Shown: positions 46,490 through 55,500 of the stretch, piece by piece
How the letters are laid out: each line of letters starts with the position of its first letter
How positions within the stretch are numbered: position 1 is the first letter of the stretch
Source: CAYPXJ01 sp964414595
GTDB taxonomy: Bacteria > Pseudomonadota > Alphaproteobacteria > Rickettsiales > CAIJLX01
NCBI GenBank assembly: GCA_964414595.1
Contig: CAYPXJ010000003.1
Span: forward strand, 12,620-76,619
Direction of reading: 5' to 3'
Length of the DNA: 64,000 nt
Made by a program: the position numbers and the translations under genes
Notes under the pieces: model-generated
What the model was told of the DNA's origin: nothing
The model's input: only the letters and a program-made list of their open reading frames with translations
Database searches by the model: none

Positions 46490-46490
46490 T

Positions 46491-46512
46491 ACACTTTCAA
46501 AATGATAGTGTG
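46491..46512. terminator. imperfect hairpin after bamE
   Basis: ACACTTTCA-AAA-TGATAGTGT pairs over 8 of 9 positions immediately after the bamE stop. It contains the TCAAAATGATAG sequence also found at 58256 and 59971. No long T-run follows, so terminator function is uncertain. Confidence 0.35.
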
Positions 46513-46614
46513 CGATCTATTTCGCTTCTATCTCTCTGATTTATTTAAAATTCTTTCTTCTTTCCTAAAGCGTTGAAATAAAAACTCAAAAAATCTGCGC
46601 TCTGTTAACTTTTT

Positions 46615-46630
46615 ATTAACAGATTTCCGG
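46615..46630 (+). promoter_or_regulatory. CtrA box TTAA-N7-TTAAC
   Basis: Perfect match (TTAACTTTTTATTAAC) 37 bp before the pseudo-receiver gene at 46668. Confidence 0.7.
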
Positions 46631-46667
46631 TAATTTGGAGTTATCACCTGATGTAAGGAGAAGGAAA

Positions 46668-47123
46668 ATGCCTCAGATTCAAGGCGGAGCAGGTTCAGAA
46701 AAACTGGTGCCCCAGGGCGCGAAGAAAGACGTTGCTGCCCGCGTCCAGAAATCCAGCTCGCAGATGCTGGTTATTTGCGATATCGCCGATCAGATTCCCA
46801 CACAGCTTATCAGCCAGCTGGGCGAACGCGGTATTCAGATTGAAGTGATTAAGCCAACGGAAATTCAGCGTTTCAAAGGCCGGAAAGATATCGCCGCGGT
46901 TATCAGCGTGCCGGTACTCGAAAAAGAATCGGGTTTTGAAGTGCTCGAGCATATGCGCGCGCTGGTTGGCAAACGCAAGCCGATGTTTATTTACACGCGT
47001 GAGGGCCATAGCCCATCGCTGATTGAACAGGCGATGCGTTTCTGCATCCCGCTCGTGGGCAATATGCAGGATATTATTGCACTCGCGGGCCTTGGTAAGC
47101 CGGATACAGCGACGGCGCATTAA
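46668..47123 (+). CDS. CheY-like pseudo-receiver protein
   Basis: 151 residues. After a 30-residue leader the pattern MLVICDIADQ, then IAAVISVPVLEKESGFEVLE, KPMFIYTREG and CIPLVGNMQDIIALA follows the alpha/beta layout of a receiver domain (strand beta-3, alpha-3, the Thr at beta-4, and alpha-5). The phosphoacceptor Asp is replaced (AVISVP) and the conserved Lys is missing. It probably cannot be phosphorylated. GTAAGGAGAAGG precedes ATG. A perfect CtrA box upstream ties it to cell-cycle control. The receiver reading is inference from pattern. Confidence 0.55.
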   Translation: MPQIQGGAGSEKLVPQGAKKDVAARVQKSSSQMLVICDIADQIPTQLISQLGERGIQIEVIKPTEIQRFKGRKDIAAVISVPVLEKESGFEVLEHMRALVGKRKPMFIYTREGHSPSLIEQAMRFCIPLVGNMQDIIALAGLGKPDTATAH

Positions 47124-47169
47124 TCATACAGCTATAGACTAAGCTATCGCTTCCGCGCATAATCGCGTT

Positions 47170-47931
47170 ATGCGTTTTCTCACACTTCTTGCCTTACTTT
47201 TATTTTCTTCTGCACACGCAGAGGATCAAGTTCCCAAAACCGCCTTCGGTAATTTATTTCACACGCGGCCAATGGTGGTGGAGCTTTACACCTCGCAGGG
47301 CTGCAGCTCCTGCCCGCCGGCCGATGCGTTTCTTGCCGAGCTTTCCAAAGACCCTGATATTCTTGCCCTCTCCTTCCATGTTGATTACTGGGATTACGAA
47401 GGCTGGAAAGATCCCTTTTCGCTCGAGCAAGCCACCAATCGCCAGCGCCTTTATAACCGTGTGCTCGGCGTCGGTGGCCTTTTCACGCCGCAAATGGTAG
47501 TGGAAGGATACCGCACCGAAGTTGGCAGCAAGCAAAACGCTGTCCGCCAGTTAATTCAGGATGCGAAATTCAACGCGCCAACAATTCCCGTGCGCTTTTC
47601 TTATTCGCCCGAGCGCGCCGCAATCACCGTGCATATCGCCGGTGCAGACGATGGTTTATTCATGGAAAATCTGCCGCAACATGCGGATGTATGGCTCGCC
47701 ACCGTCAATCGCGGGTACGAAACACGTATCGATGGCGGCGAAAATGTCGGCAAGATTTTGAAAGACGTGAATGTGGTGACGCGTTTGGATCGTTTGACGC
47801 AGTGGCATCGCCGCACCCTCGTGCAGGAGCTCGATGCGCGCAACATGCGCTCGGAAGGCGTGGCGATTATCGTTCAGGAAGAAAATCAGGGTCGCATTCT
47901 TGGCGCGGGCCTGCAATGGTTCACGCGCTAA
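47170..47931 (+). CDS. exported DUF1223 (thioredoxin-like) protein
   Basis: 253 residues with a signal peptide (MRFLTLLALLLFSSAHAED). ELYTSQGCSSCPPADAFLAEL carries a C-x2-C pair in a thioredoxin-like setting, and SFHVDYWDYEGWKDPF and NRVLGVGGLFTPQMVVEG are DUF1223 hallmarks. Periplasmic, possibly a redox or copper-related protein; function unsettled. Confidence 0.9.
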   Translation: MRFLTLLALLLFSSAHAEDQVPKTAFGNLFHTRPMVVELYTSQGCSSCPPADAFLAELSKDPDILALSFHVDYWDYEGWKDPFSLEQATNRQRLYNRVLGVGGLFTPQMVVEGYRTEVGSKQNAVRQLIQDAKFNAPTIPVRFSYSPERAAITVHIAGADDGLFMENLPQHADVWLATVNRGYETRIDGGENVGKILKDVNVVTRLDRLTQWHRRTLVQELDARNMRSEGVAIIVQEENQGRILGAGLQWFTR

Positions 47932-48903
47932 TTATTCGCGCTCTTTTTTCGGCATCGAATAGAGGCGCGCTTTTTCTAAATTGCTGAGAATCTCTTGAAC
48001 ATGTTCGAGTTTATCAAAATCTTTGGTGCTCATATAGATTTTCCCTTCTTCTGTAAGGGAAAAAATTGCGTTGGGCATATCTTTTGATAAACGCGTCACC
48101 ACCCCTAAGGCATCTTCCGGTATAGGATCCATGCCTAGCATTTTGTGTTTCGGGTGGTAACTCCACTTCTCACCAGTAACATATTCCAGCTCGCTTTTTA
48201 TTTTCCGCCAACCCTCTCCCCGACTTTCATCGATGCGTAAACGGTCATTTTGCGCATGTAATATGCTTTCATCAATAATATCCAGGCGCCTCATGATTTC
48301 CGCTTTTCTTTGTAGCATGCCTTCTTCGATAGAAACGGAAATCAGAACCTGCAGACATCCGTTTTGTTCTTCAAAAAACCTGGTTTGCAAGAGTCGATTT
48401 AATCGCTCTTTCCACACCTCGGCTGAATAGACAGGTTCGCTGCATAATATGGCCAGGCCATTTTTACCATCTCCCTGAATATGCCAATCCACCCCCGTTT
48501 TTTTTGTAAGAATGGCGCACCAGTCTTCGAGGCTTTCCGCGTTATGTTTGCGCGGATGTTTTTCAGCAAAAAGAAAATCCTGTTCACGTTTATCCCGAAT
48601 CCACATGCGTAGCGTTTCAGGGTTAGGAATAACATCTTCCAGTTTATCAAGCGCATCGTCATCGGCGATAAAAGATGGCGGTATAACAAAAACTTTGCGC
48701 GTTTCATCATAGGTCCATTGGCCGCCTGCATATTCTGTAGCCTGATTCACAATGCGCAACAAATATTCGTATTCATGCGGCTCTACCCCATGAAAATATT
48801 TGGCTGGCAAATAATATTCACCACCCTCTTTAACGATGGGATTCTTTTGACGTGTCAGTTTACCAAAATATTCCTGATATTCCTTAAAATAATCGCCGCT
48901 CAT
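47932..48903 (-). CDS. uncharacterised multi-module protein, member 1
   Basis: 323 residues of unknown family. About three similar units are readable, each with a W-x3-(L/I)-x3-T-G start: LEDWCAILTKKTGVDWHIQ, GWRKIKSELEYVTGEKWSYH, and a first, weaker unit. The following gene has the same type of unit (SWQDLIEETTGEAFYVATDK). It overlaps that upstream gene by four bases. Soluble, no signal peptide. Convergent with DUF1223. Confidence 0.72.
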   Translation of the reverse strand: MSGDYFKEYQEYFGKLTRQKNPIVKEGGEYYLPAKYFHGVEPHEYEYLLRIVNQATEYAGGQWTYDETRKVFVIPPSFIADDDALDKLEDVIPNPETLRMWIRDKREQDFLFAEKHPRKHNAESLEDWCAILTKKTGVDWHIQGDGKNGLAILCSEPVYSAEVWKERLNRLLQTRFFEEQNGCLQVLISVSIEEGMLQRKAEIMRRLDIIDESILHAQNDRLRIDESRGEGWRKIKSELEYVTGEKWSYHPKHKMLGMDPIPEDALGVVTRLSKDMPNAIFSLTEEGKIYMSTKDFDKLEHVQEILSNLEKARLYSMPKKERE

Positions 48904-49601
48904 GCTTTACCCTTATCATGGGGGTTATCGCGGCGATGCGTTTCACTCGCCTGCATTTCGGCAAGTTTGCGATAGAGTTCCAGATTAAGATTCGAAAGCG
49001 GGATATGCACACCGCCATCTTTTTCTTGCAGTTTTATTCCCAACGTTTTTTCCAGCTCGTGACGCAATTTTGTAGAGGATTTTTTTTGCGTGATCAGAAC
49101 TGTTTTCTGCTGCTTATCGGTAGCGACATAAAAAGCTTCGCCCGTCGTTTCTTCAATCAAATCTTGCCAGGATTCAGGCGAAAGTTTCGGCTCCACATAT
49201 CCAAATGAAATAGCGGGCGTCACGCGCTCGTGATCAAATCGTGCATCCCACGCTCCGTGCAACAATTCTTCCTGTTTCTCTAAAAATTCTTCCTTCGTGA
49301 TATGTTCGAGCCTGCCTAGCAAATCTTCATCCTGATAAAGCTTTCGCTTAAACGCTATTTCAATGTGCTCCCGAGGAGCCTTGCCTTCTTCATAACGTCG
49401 ATAACCAACTTCATGAAATATTTTTTCGCCCAATAAGGCGTTAAGTGTGGCAATAATGACTTCAGGCAAATTTAGCTCAAGAGGTTTTCTGAAATTTCCC
49501 TGCAGCTTTACGCTTTCCCGACCTTCCGAATAAAAAAAGACGTCCTGCTCCAGCAAATACTTGAGCACCATCTGTACCAAAAATTTCTTATCGCTTTCCA
49601 T
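48900..49601 (-). CDS. uncharacterised multi-module protein, member 2
   Basis: 233 residues. The C-terminal half has SWQDLIEETTGEAFYVATDK then LEKTLGIKLQEKDGGVHIPL, matching units of the downstream protein. N-terminal half unassigned. I place the start at ATG 49601; a longer reading by six codons lacks a better site. The promoter has a perfect CtrA box at 49627-49642 followed by TTTTGCTAGGCT. Confidence 0.7.
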   Translation of the reverse strand: MESDKKFLVQMVLKYLLEQDVFFYSEGRESVKLQGNFRKPLELNLPEVIIATLNALLGEKIFHEVGYRRYEEGKAPREHIEIAFKRKLYQDEDLLGRLEHITKEEFLEKQEELLHGAWDARFDHERVTPAISFGYVEPKLSPESWQDLIEETTGEAFYVATDKQQKTVLITQKKSSTKLRHELEKTLGIKLQEKDGGVHIPLSNLNLELYRKLAEMQASETHRRDNPHDKGKA

Positions 49602-49626
49602 AGACCCCAAGCCTAGCAAAACGAGG

Positions 49627-49642
49627 TTAATTTTGGGTTAAC
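49627..49642 (-). promoter_or_regulatory. CtrA box TTAA-N7-TTAAC
   Basis: Perfect match (TTAATTTTGGGTTAAC on the plus strand), 26 bp before the ATG at 49601. On the minus strand GCTAGG follows 7-8 bp downstream and may be the -10. Confidence 0.7.
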
Positions 49643-49649
49643 AAAATGC

Positions 49650-51872
49650 TTATTTGCCGCGGGCGCGCGGGTTCCAGTTATCCGGTTTAGTTTTTACCGG
49701 CTTCTTGGCTTTTGGCGCCGATTGCTTAGGTTTTTGCACCTTAACCGGGGCGGCTTCTGCCGGTTGTGACGCGGGCGCGTTTTCTACCTTGGGCTGCTCT
49801 GCCGTTGGTGGTGCCGCGGGGGCCGCTTCCGGCGTTTCCACATTCGGCTGAGGCACCTCTTCTACCGGCATAGGCGTGGCTGGCGCCTCCGCGGGAACCG
49901 CTTCGGGCGGCACATCTTCTACCGGCGGCAATGGCTCCTCTACACCGGCATCCGGTGCGGGCGTTTCTTCCGCAGGAAATGTTTCTTCTGCGGGCGCTTG
50001 CGCCTCAGGCTCTTTTTGCTCAGCCGGCGCTTGTTCGTGCTTTTCTGTGTTTACCGGTGCGGGCGAAAGCATAAGCGGAATCGCATTATCCACCGCCGTC
50101 ACAGGGTTTTTGCTCCACCATGTATCAAGCCCTAGGCCATATTTCGGCGCGATGGCGGGCTTGGCAAATTTATCCCAATACGCCACGCGGAACGTGCGCA
50201 CGTGCCATTGCGGAATCGCATAATAATTCCACAACAGAACGCGATCGAGCGCATGCGTCGCGGTGGTCAGCTCTTCCATGGAATGCGCGCTGATAATTTT
50301 TTCCACCATCGCATCCACGGCGGGATTTTTTATCCCGATATAATTTTGTCCGCCGGGCTGATCGGCTTTTTCGCTGGTCCAATAATTGCGCTGCTCGTTG
50401 CCGGGAAACAGCGACTGGCCATACACATGCACAATGATATCGAAATCATATTGCTCAAGCCGCGTTTGGTATTGGCTGGCATCCACCGTGCGGATGCGCG
50501 CACGAATACCAAGGCGCTCCAGATTGCGCAGATAGGGGCTTACAATGCGCTCAAAATTGCTGCTCGAGAGCAAAAATTCAATCTCGAGCGGCTTGCCCGT
50601 TGTTGCGTTCACGAGTTTTTTATCGCGCACAACATATCCCGCTTCTTTCAGCAAATCCCGCGCTTTGAGCAAGTTTTCGCGATTAAATCCCTTGCCGTCA
50701 GAAGCAGGTAAGGAAAAACTTTGCGTGAAAATTTCCGGCGGCAAACTATCTCGGAAGGGTTCCAGCAGCGCCATTTCTTCCGCCGTCGGCATGCCCGAAG
50801 ACGCATAGATACTATTCGAAAAATAACTGTCCGTCCGGCTGTAAGCGCCGTGGAACAAGGTCGCATTCGACCACTCGAAATCAAACGCCAGCGTCAGCGC
50901 CTGACGAACACGCGCATCGGCGAAAATCTCGCGACGCGTATTCATCGCAAAAGCCTGCATACCGGTGGGAATATCGTGCGGAATTTCTTCCACCTTCACA
51001 TGCCCGCGCGAAACGGCAGGGAATGTATAACCCATCGCCCAGTTGCGCGCCACATTCTCCTGGCGGAAATCATAACGTCCCGCTTTGAAGGCTTCCATCG
51101 CCACCGACGCATCGCGGTAATATTCCACTATCATGCGGTCAAAATTGTGGCGGCCCTTGTTTACCGGCAAATCCTTGCCCCAATAATCTGGCACGCGTTG
51201 ATACGTAATCGATTTACCCGCATCCACAGCAATCACACGATACGGTCCGCTGCCGAGCGGAATATCCAGCGAAGACACGGAAAAATCACGCCCCTGCCAA
51301 TAATGTTTCGGCAACACAGGAAGCTCGCCAACAATCAGCGGCAATTCACGATTCGCCGTGGTGGCGAAGGTAAAGCGCACCGTATGCTCATCGAGCGCTT
51401 CGGCTTTCAGCACGTCATGGTAATACGTGCGGTAAAAAGGGTGGCCGTGTTTTGTCAGCGTGTCAAAACTAAACACCACATCATCGGCCGTGATAGGATG
51501 GCCGTCGTGAAATTTCGCTTCGGGTCGCAAGGTAAATGTCACCGAGCCTTTATCCGGCGCCAGCTCCACAGACTCTGCAATTAAACCATATTTGGAAAGC
51601 GGCTCATCGGCCGAAGATTCCATCAGCGTGTCGTAAATCCCCTGCACTCCGCTGGCGGGCTTTCCTTTCAGAATAAAAGGATTGAGGCTATCAAAACTAC
51701 CAATCGCCGCATCGCGGAACACACCGCCTTTCGGCGCGTCCGGATTTGCGTAATCGAAATGATCGAAGTCCGGCGGATATTTCAAATCGCCGAAAACCGA
51801 AATGCCGTGCGCCGCCTGCGCGGAAAAAGCGCAAAGCAGATAAACGGCTGCTGCTAGAAAAAAGCTCCTCAT
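49650..51872 (-). CDS. yejA: ABC transporter substrate-binding protein, YejA-like, with Pro/Ala/Glu-rich tail
   Basis: 740 residues. Signal peptide MRSFFLAAAVYLLCAFSAQA, then the family 5 solute-binding fold: HGISVFGDLKYPPDFDHFDY, TFTLRPEAKFHDGHPITADDVVFSFD, GSGPYRVIAVDAGKSITYQR and AIPQWHVRTFRVAYWDKFA. Residues about 610-740 form a low-complexity tail of Pro, Ala, Glu and Val ending in Lys/Arg, not present in YejA (about 600 residues), possibly a periplasmic spacer. Its likely permease partner lies about 48 kb away (1449-2558). Confidence 0.88.
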   Translation of the reverse strand: MRSFFLAAAVYLLCAFSAQAAHGISVFGDLKYPPDFDHFDYANPDAPKGGVFRDAAIGSFDSLNPFILKGKPASGVQGIYDTLMESSADEPLSKYGLIAESVELAPDKGSVTFTLRPEAKFHDGHPITADDVVFSFDTLTKHGHPFYRTYYHDVLKAEALDEHTVRFTFATTANRELPLIVGELPVLPKHYWQGRDFSVSSLDIPLGSGPYRVIAVDAGKSITYQRVPDYWGKDLPVNKGRHNFDRMIVEYYRDASVAMEAFKAGRYDFRQENVARNWAMGYTFPAVSRGHVKVEEIPHDIPTGMQAFAMNTRREIFADARVRQALTLAFDFEWSNATLFHGAYSRTDSYFSNSIYASSGMPTAEEMALLEPFRDSLPPEIFTQSFSLPASDGKGFNRENLLKARDLLKEAGYVVRDKKLVNATTGKPLEIEFLLSSSNFERIVSPYLRNLERLGIRARIRTVDASQYQTRLEQYDFDIIVHVYGQSLFPGNEQRNYWTSEKADQPGGQNYIGIKNPAVDAMVEKIISAHSMEELTTATHALDRVLLWNYYAIPQWHVRTFRVAYWDKFAKPAIAPKYGLGLDTWWSKNPVTAVDNAIPLMLSPAPVNTEKHEQAPAEQKEPEAQAPAEETFPAEETPAPDAGVEEPLPPVEDVPPEAVPAEAPATPMPVEEVPQPNVETPEAAPAAPPTAEQPKVENAPASQPAEAAPVKVQKPKQSAPKAKKPVKTKPDNWNPRARGK

Positions 51873-51887
51873 CTTAACCCCTGGGGT

Positions 51888-52562
51888 TTACACTTTCGCC
51901 CATAAAGGGTTTTTGAGCAACTTCAAAAATGCGTCATGCGCAACTCTATCTTCTTCCGGGACGGGAAAATCACGCGCGGGCCGCGCTTCCGCCGAGCGGT
52001 GGCTCATGGGGTCTCTTTGATTGGCGGCTGAAATCAGTGCCAGCGCATCCTGCGCGCCGCCCATGAGTTCCATATACACATCGCAGAGTAATTCGGCATC
52101 GAGCAACGCGCCGTGTTTTGTTCGCGCGGAGAGATCGATATTAAAGCGTTTGCAGAGCGCATCGAGGCTCGCCGGCGAGCCCGGATATTTCTTGCGCGCG
52201 ATTTTCAGCGTATCGGTCGCGCGCTCGAATGCGAGCAATGTTTTTGCTGCGCGCCCGAGTTCGGCACTCAAAAATTTCATATCGAAATCGGCGTTATGAA
52301 TGACGAGCGGCGCATCGCTGATAAAGGCGATGAAATGATCCGCCACTTCGTGAAATTTTGGTTTATCGCTTAAGAATTGTGCGCTGAGGCCATGCACCGC
52401 CTGCGCGCCCGGCGGCATATCGCGCTCCGGGTTGATATAGGCGTGAAACACTTTGCCGGTGCGCACGCGGTTGAACATTTCCACGCAGCCGATTTCCACA
52501 ATGCGGTGGCCTTGTTCGGGTTCAAATCCAGTGGTTTCGGTATCGAGCGAAATTTCTCTCAT
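51888..52562 (-). CDS. dnaQ: DNA polymerase III epsilon subunit (3'-5' exonuclease)
   Basis: Proofreading DEDDh exonuclease, 224 residues: MREISLDTETTGFEPEQGHR (Exo I), VIHNADFDMKFLSAEL (Exo II), SLDALCKRFNIDLSARTKHGALLDAELLCDVYMEL (Exo III, His and Asp). The C-terminal tail would bind the alpha subunit. Neighbour of coaE and aroE near the origin, the usual alphaproteobacterial order. Confidence 0.96.
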   Translation of the reverse strand: MREISLDTETTGFEPEQGHRIVEIGCVEMFNRVRTGKVFHAYINPERDMPPGAQAVHGLSAQFLSDKPKFHEVADHFIAFISDAPLVIHNADFDMKFLSAELGRAAKTLLAFERATDTLKIARKKYPGSPASLDALCKRFNIDLSARTKHGALLDAELLCDVYMELMGGAQDALALISAANQRDPMSHRSAEARPARDFPVPEEDRVAHDAFLKLLKNPLWAKV

Positions 52563-52612
52563 GCTGCGACAATTTATACTAACGACTAATGACTGTCGAC
52601 TGGCACTCGTGC

Positions 52613-53212
52613 CTAACGACTCACTTCTCTGAAAACAGCTTTCAGCTGCTCCAGCGTATGCCGCTTTCCAAGACCCGTGTGAATAATATAATCGGCGCGT
52701 GCGCGCTTTTCGGCATCGGGCATTTGCGCGTCCAGAATCGCCTTAAACCGCTCCTCCGTCATGCCTTTACGGCCCATCACCCGCGCGCGCTGCACATGCG
52801 CCGGCGCGGTCACCACCATAATAGCCTCCATCCCTTCGGTATCTCCCGTTTCGAACAAAAGCGGAATATCATGCACGCAAATTTCTTTGCCCATATGCTC
52901 GGCATGAAGTTCATGCGCAAAACGCCCGGCGCGCACCATCGGGTGCAAAATTTCCTCGAGCATCACGCGGCGTTTTTCATCGGCGAACACAATCGCACCC
53001 AGCGCCTTGCGATCAATCAAATTTCCGGCATGCGTTTGCACCAATGTTTCGGGAAATTCCTCCGCAACCGATGACACTGCCGCACCATTCACATTCAGCA
53101 AATCATGCACATACGCATCCGCCTCAAACACCGCGGCACCAAGCTGACGGCAGAGTTTTGCCGCCACGCTTTTACCCATGCCCACCGAGCCCGTAAGACC
53201 AAGAACAATCAC
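52613..53212 (-). CDS. coaE: dephospho-CoA kinase
   Basis: Last step of coenzyme A synthesis. 199 residues from a GTG at 53212, giving MIVLGLTGSVGMGKSVAAK (P-loop) at the true family N-terminus. Further motifs: FEADAYVHDLL, ILHPMVRAGR, HDIPLLFETGDTEGMEAIMVV and RVMGRKGMTEERFKAIL. A TTG ten codons upstream is possible but would add an unconserved extension. Confidence 0.95.
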   Translation of the reverse strand: MIVLGLTGSVGMGKSVAAKLCRQLGAAVFEADAYVHDLLNVNGAAVSSVAEEFPETLVQTHAGNLIDRKALGAIVFADEKRRVMLEEILHPMVRAGRFAHELHAEHMGKEICVHDIPLLFETGDTEGMEAIMVVTAPAHVQRARVMGRKGMTEERFKAILDAQMPDAEKRARADYIIHTGLGKRHTLEQLKAVFREVSR

Positions 53213-53268
53213 TCGGCCCCCCGATATTTGATTAAAATGCAATCCATCTCATTCATTTTTCTATAATC

Positions 53269-53283
53269 TTAACGCTTTGTTAA
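53269..53283 (+). promoter_or_regulatory. CtrA box TTAA-N7-TTAA
   Basis: TTAACGCTTTGTTAAT, correct 7-bp spacing; the terminal C is T. About 50 bp before the gene at 53334 and divergent from coaE. Confidence 0.6.
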
Positions 53284-53333
53284 TCTTGTTTTTGTAAGCT
53301 TGTGATAGTAACCGATTCGGGGGGGCATTTTCA

Positions 53334-53672
53334 ATGACAGAACCAACACCTATACTGCTGGAAGGCGAAGCGTTCCGCAAATTTCGCGAGGAAGTGGAAA
53401 CACTGACCGCACCAAATGAGGAGCTGCAAAAATTCCTCTACTCACTAACCACAAAATTCAAGGGCGGCAAACTTTCAGACGCGGACTTAACCGCCATCAT
53501 CCGCAACACCCTGCAGGGTACGCCCGGCTTGGTGAACAAGATGGAAAAAGATTCGGACTATTTCAAGAACGTGAAAGATATGGTGGCCGCAATCGCACAG
53601 GCGTTCAAAGATTCGATGGCGCCCGTTACGCCGCAAGCTGCTGCTGCACCCGCTGTTCAGCCGCAAGCCTAA
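53334..53672 (+). CDS. small uncharacterised protein between coaE and aroE
   Basis: 112 residues, helical, acidic, with an Ala/Pro/Gln tail (PVTPQAAAAPAVQPQA). No known family, no signal. Lies on the opposite strand between two genes that are neighbours in other alphaproteobacteria, with a CtrA-like box upstream. Its stop overlaps the aroE stop by four bases. Confidence 0.7.
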   Translation: MTEPTPILLEGEAFRKFREEVETLTAPNEELQKFLYSLTTKFKGGKLSDADLTAIIRNTLQGTPGLVNKMEKDSDYFKNVKDMVAAIAQAFKDSMAPVTPQAAAAPAVQPQA

Positions 53673-54511
53673 GCGAGCAGAAATTTTCGAAGTTCGGCGG
53701 TGACTTCCGGTTTTTTGCCGAACCACATCTCAAATCCGGGCGCTGCTTGATGGAGCAACATGCCCAAACCATCCACGACTTTATTGCCGCGTGCCCGCGC
53801 GCTTTTCAGCAGCGGCGTTTCCAGCGGTTTATAGACAATATCCGTCACCAACGCCTCGGTGGATAACAAATCCAGCGGCAAATCCAGCACTTCCTGACCT
53901 TGCATCCCCAAAATAGTCGTATTTACCAGTATTTCCGTGGTGGCGAGCGCGGCTTCGCGGCTTTCCCAATCTACCACGCGGATTTCTGCCTTTCCGCGCG
54001 CCGCACTTGCAAAAATAGCGCGGATTTCCTCAGCTTTCGCACGTGTGCGGTTGGTCAGCGTAATAAGCGGACATCCCGCCTCGATAAGCCCCGCGACCAC
54101 GCCACGTGCGGCACCTCCCGCCCCCAATACCAGCGCGCGGCTGGCGGCAAAATCCCACTGTGGATACGCGGCTTTTAGATTGTGGATAAATCCGTGGATA
54201 TCTGTATTGAAGCCTTGGATTTCCTTGTTTCGAAAAACGAGGGTATTTATCGCGCCGATCGCCTCCGCGCGCGTCTCCACCCTGCCCCGTTTTTTTGCCC
54301 AGGCGAACGCCGCCTCTTTATGCGGTACGGTGATATTGCACCCCGCCCAACCTTCCGCGACCATCTTATCGAGTTGCGCTTCCAATTTCTCCGGCGAGAC
54401 GTCAATCGCCTCATAACTACCGTCAATGCCATGGGCTTTAAGCCAATAGCCGTGCAGCTTTGGCGAGAGCGATTGGGAAATGGGATGTCCTAAAACGGCG
54501 GCGCGAATCAT
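53669..54511 (-). CDS. aroE: shikimate dehydrogenase
   Basis: NADP-dependent reduction of dehydroshikimate in aromatic amino acid synthesis. 280 residues. GHPISQSLSPKLHGYWLK, NITVPHKEAAF (catalytic Lys), INTLVFRNKEIQGFNTDIHGF, the NADP loop VLGAGGAARGVV and TNRTRAKAEEI, then GMLLHQAAPGFEMWFGKKP. Normal length. Confidence 0.96.
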   Translation of the reverse strand: MIRAAVLGHPISQSLSPKLHGYWLKAHGIDGSYEAIDVSPEKLEAQLDKMVAEGWAGCNITVPHKEAAFAWAKKRGRVETRAEAIGAINTLVFRNKEIQGFNTDIHGFIHNLKAAYPQWDFAASRALVLGAGGAARGVVAGLIEAGCPLITLTNRTRAKAEEIRAIFASAARGKAEIRVVDWESREAALATTEILVNTTILGMQGQEVLDLPLDLLSTEALVTDIVYKPLETPLLKSARARGNKVVDGLGMLLHQAAPGFEMWFGKKPEVTAELRKFLLA

Positions 54512-54520
54512 GCGCGCATG

Positions 54521-55450
54521 TTAGCCAAGATAAACGCTGGGGTCTACGGGCTTTGTGTGGCCAATGCTATAAATAGCGCTAGTCAGTATGCTGCATTCTT
54601 TCAATGCCTCTTCCCGCGCTGCGCCTTGCAATATCTTACATGCTTTTTCGTAATGGACGATCGCGTATTCAAGCAACCCCTGATAGGTCGGAATCAAGGG
54701 CCGATATTCCTGATGCGATGGCAATCTAAAAACTTCGCTTAAACATTCGGCAAATCCTTGGCAACGGTGGGTGACAGCTTCCCGCGCTTTGTTTCTAAGC
54801 CCTGTATTCACCGTGTTGTAACGATGTTCGCGCTCGCCATTGCGCGCGAGGAAGTTAAAGAAATTTCCCAATGGCATCGCGTCAAAAAACTTCATTGCGC
54901 CATTTTCCAGTGTATTCATTTCAGGAAAAAGTTTTGATGCAGAGCCGAACTCTTCCAAAATGCGCGCATAAAAAAGCTTGCTCGCCGTTGTGCCGAATTT
55001 CACCGCATAAGGATTGCGTTCATTATATAAACTCGTGCCAAAATTCGTAAGCGCTTCACGCCATTGGCGCGGCGTAAACGGATCGTCTAATTCCGGAAAA
55101 ATGCCGAGCTCTTGTTTGGCCTTGCGCAAAATATCATCTTTTTTTCCTGCATCATAAAAACAGGCATACGCAAGCAGCACCAATGTGGCAGCAAAAATTT
55201 CCGCATCGCCATTAACGCTATCAATAAGGCCGGGCAAATCCTTGCCTAGTTTCTCGATGATTTTTTCTGGCCCAAGATTTTGTATACGCCTGAGCGCAAT
55301 TTCCGGCGTTACATGCTCCAGCGCAGGATAAATCGACAGAATCTCCGCGCGTAAATCTTGCTGTAAGGCCAGCGCTTCCGCTATCGGCTTTCCGCGTATT
55401 GCATAGTGCCTGCCGCTCGACGACAGACCATCTAATTCTTCCATATCCAT
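54521..55450 (-). CDS. uncharacterised protein between aroE and ppsR
   Basis: 309 residues, soluble, helical, with several aromatic and charged runs. No family recognised. ATG 55450 follows GGAG. A perfect CtrA box lies 34 bp upstream, overlapping the ppsR stop codon. It separates aroE from ppsR, which are normally close neighbours in this region. Confidence 0.74.
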   Translation of the reverse strand: MDMEELDGLSSSGRHYAIRGKPIAEALALQQDLRAEILSIYPALEHVTPEIALRRIQNLGPEKIIEKLGKDLPGLIDSVNGDAEIFAATLVLLAYACFYDAGKKDDILRKAKQELGIFPELDDPFTPRQWREALTNFGTSLYNERNPYAVKFGTTASKLFYARILEEFGSASKLFPEMNTLENGAMKFFDAMPLGNFFNFLARNGEREHRYNTVNTGLRNKAREAVTHRCQGFAECLSEVFRLPSHQEYRPLIPTYQGLLEYAIVHYEKACKILQGAAREEALKECSILTSAIYSIGHTKPVDPSVYLG

Positions 55451-55483
55451 ACACTGCTCCAGCTAAAAGCCTAGCACAGCCTG

Positions 55484-55500
55484 GTTAAGAAAAGATTAAC
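55484..55500 (-). promoter_or_regulatory. CtrA box TTAA-N7-TTAAC
   Basis: GTTAAGAAAAGATTAAC, a perfect match on both strands, 34 bp before the ATG at 55450 and overlapping the end of ppsR. Downstream on the minus strand, GTGCTAGGCT may serve as a -10. Confidence 0.7.
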
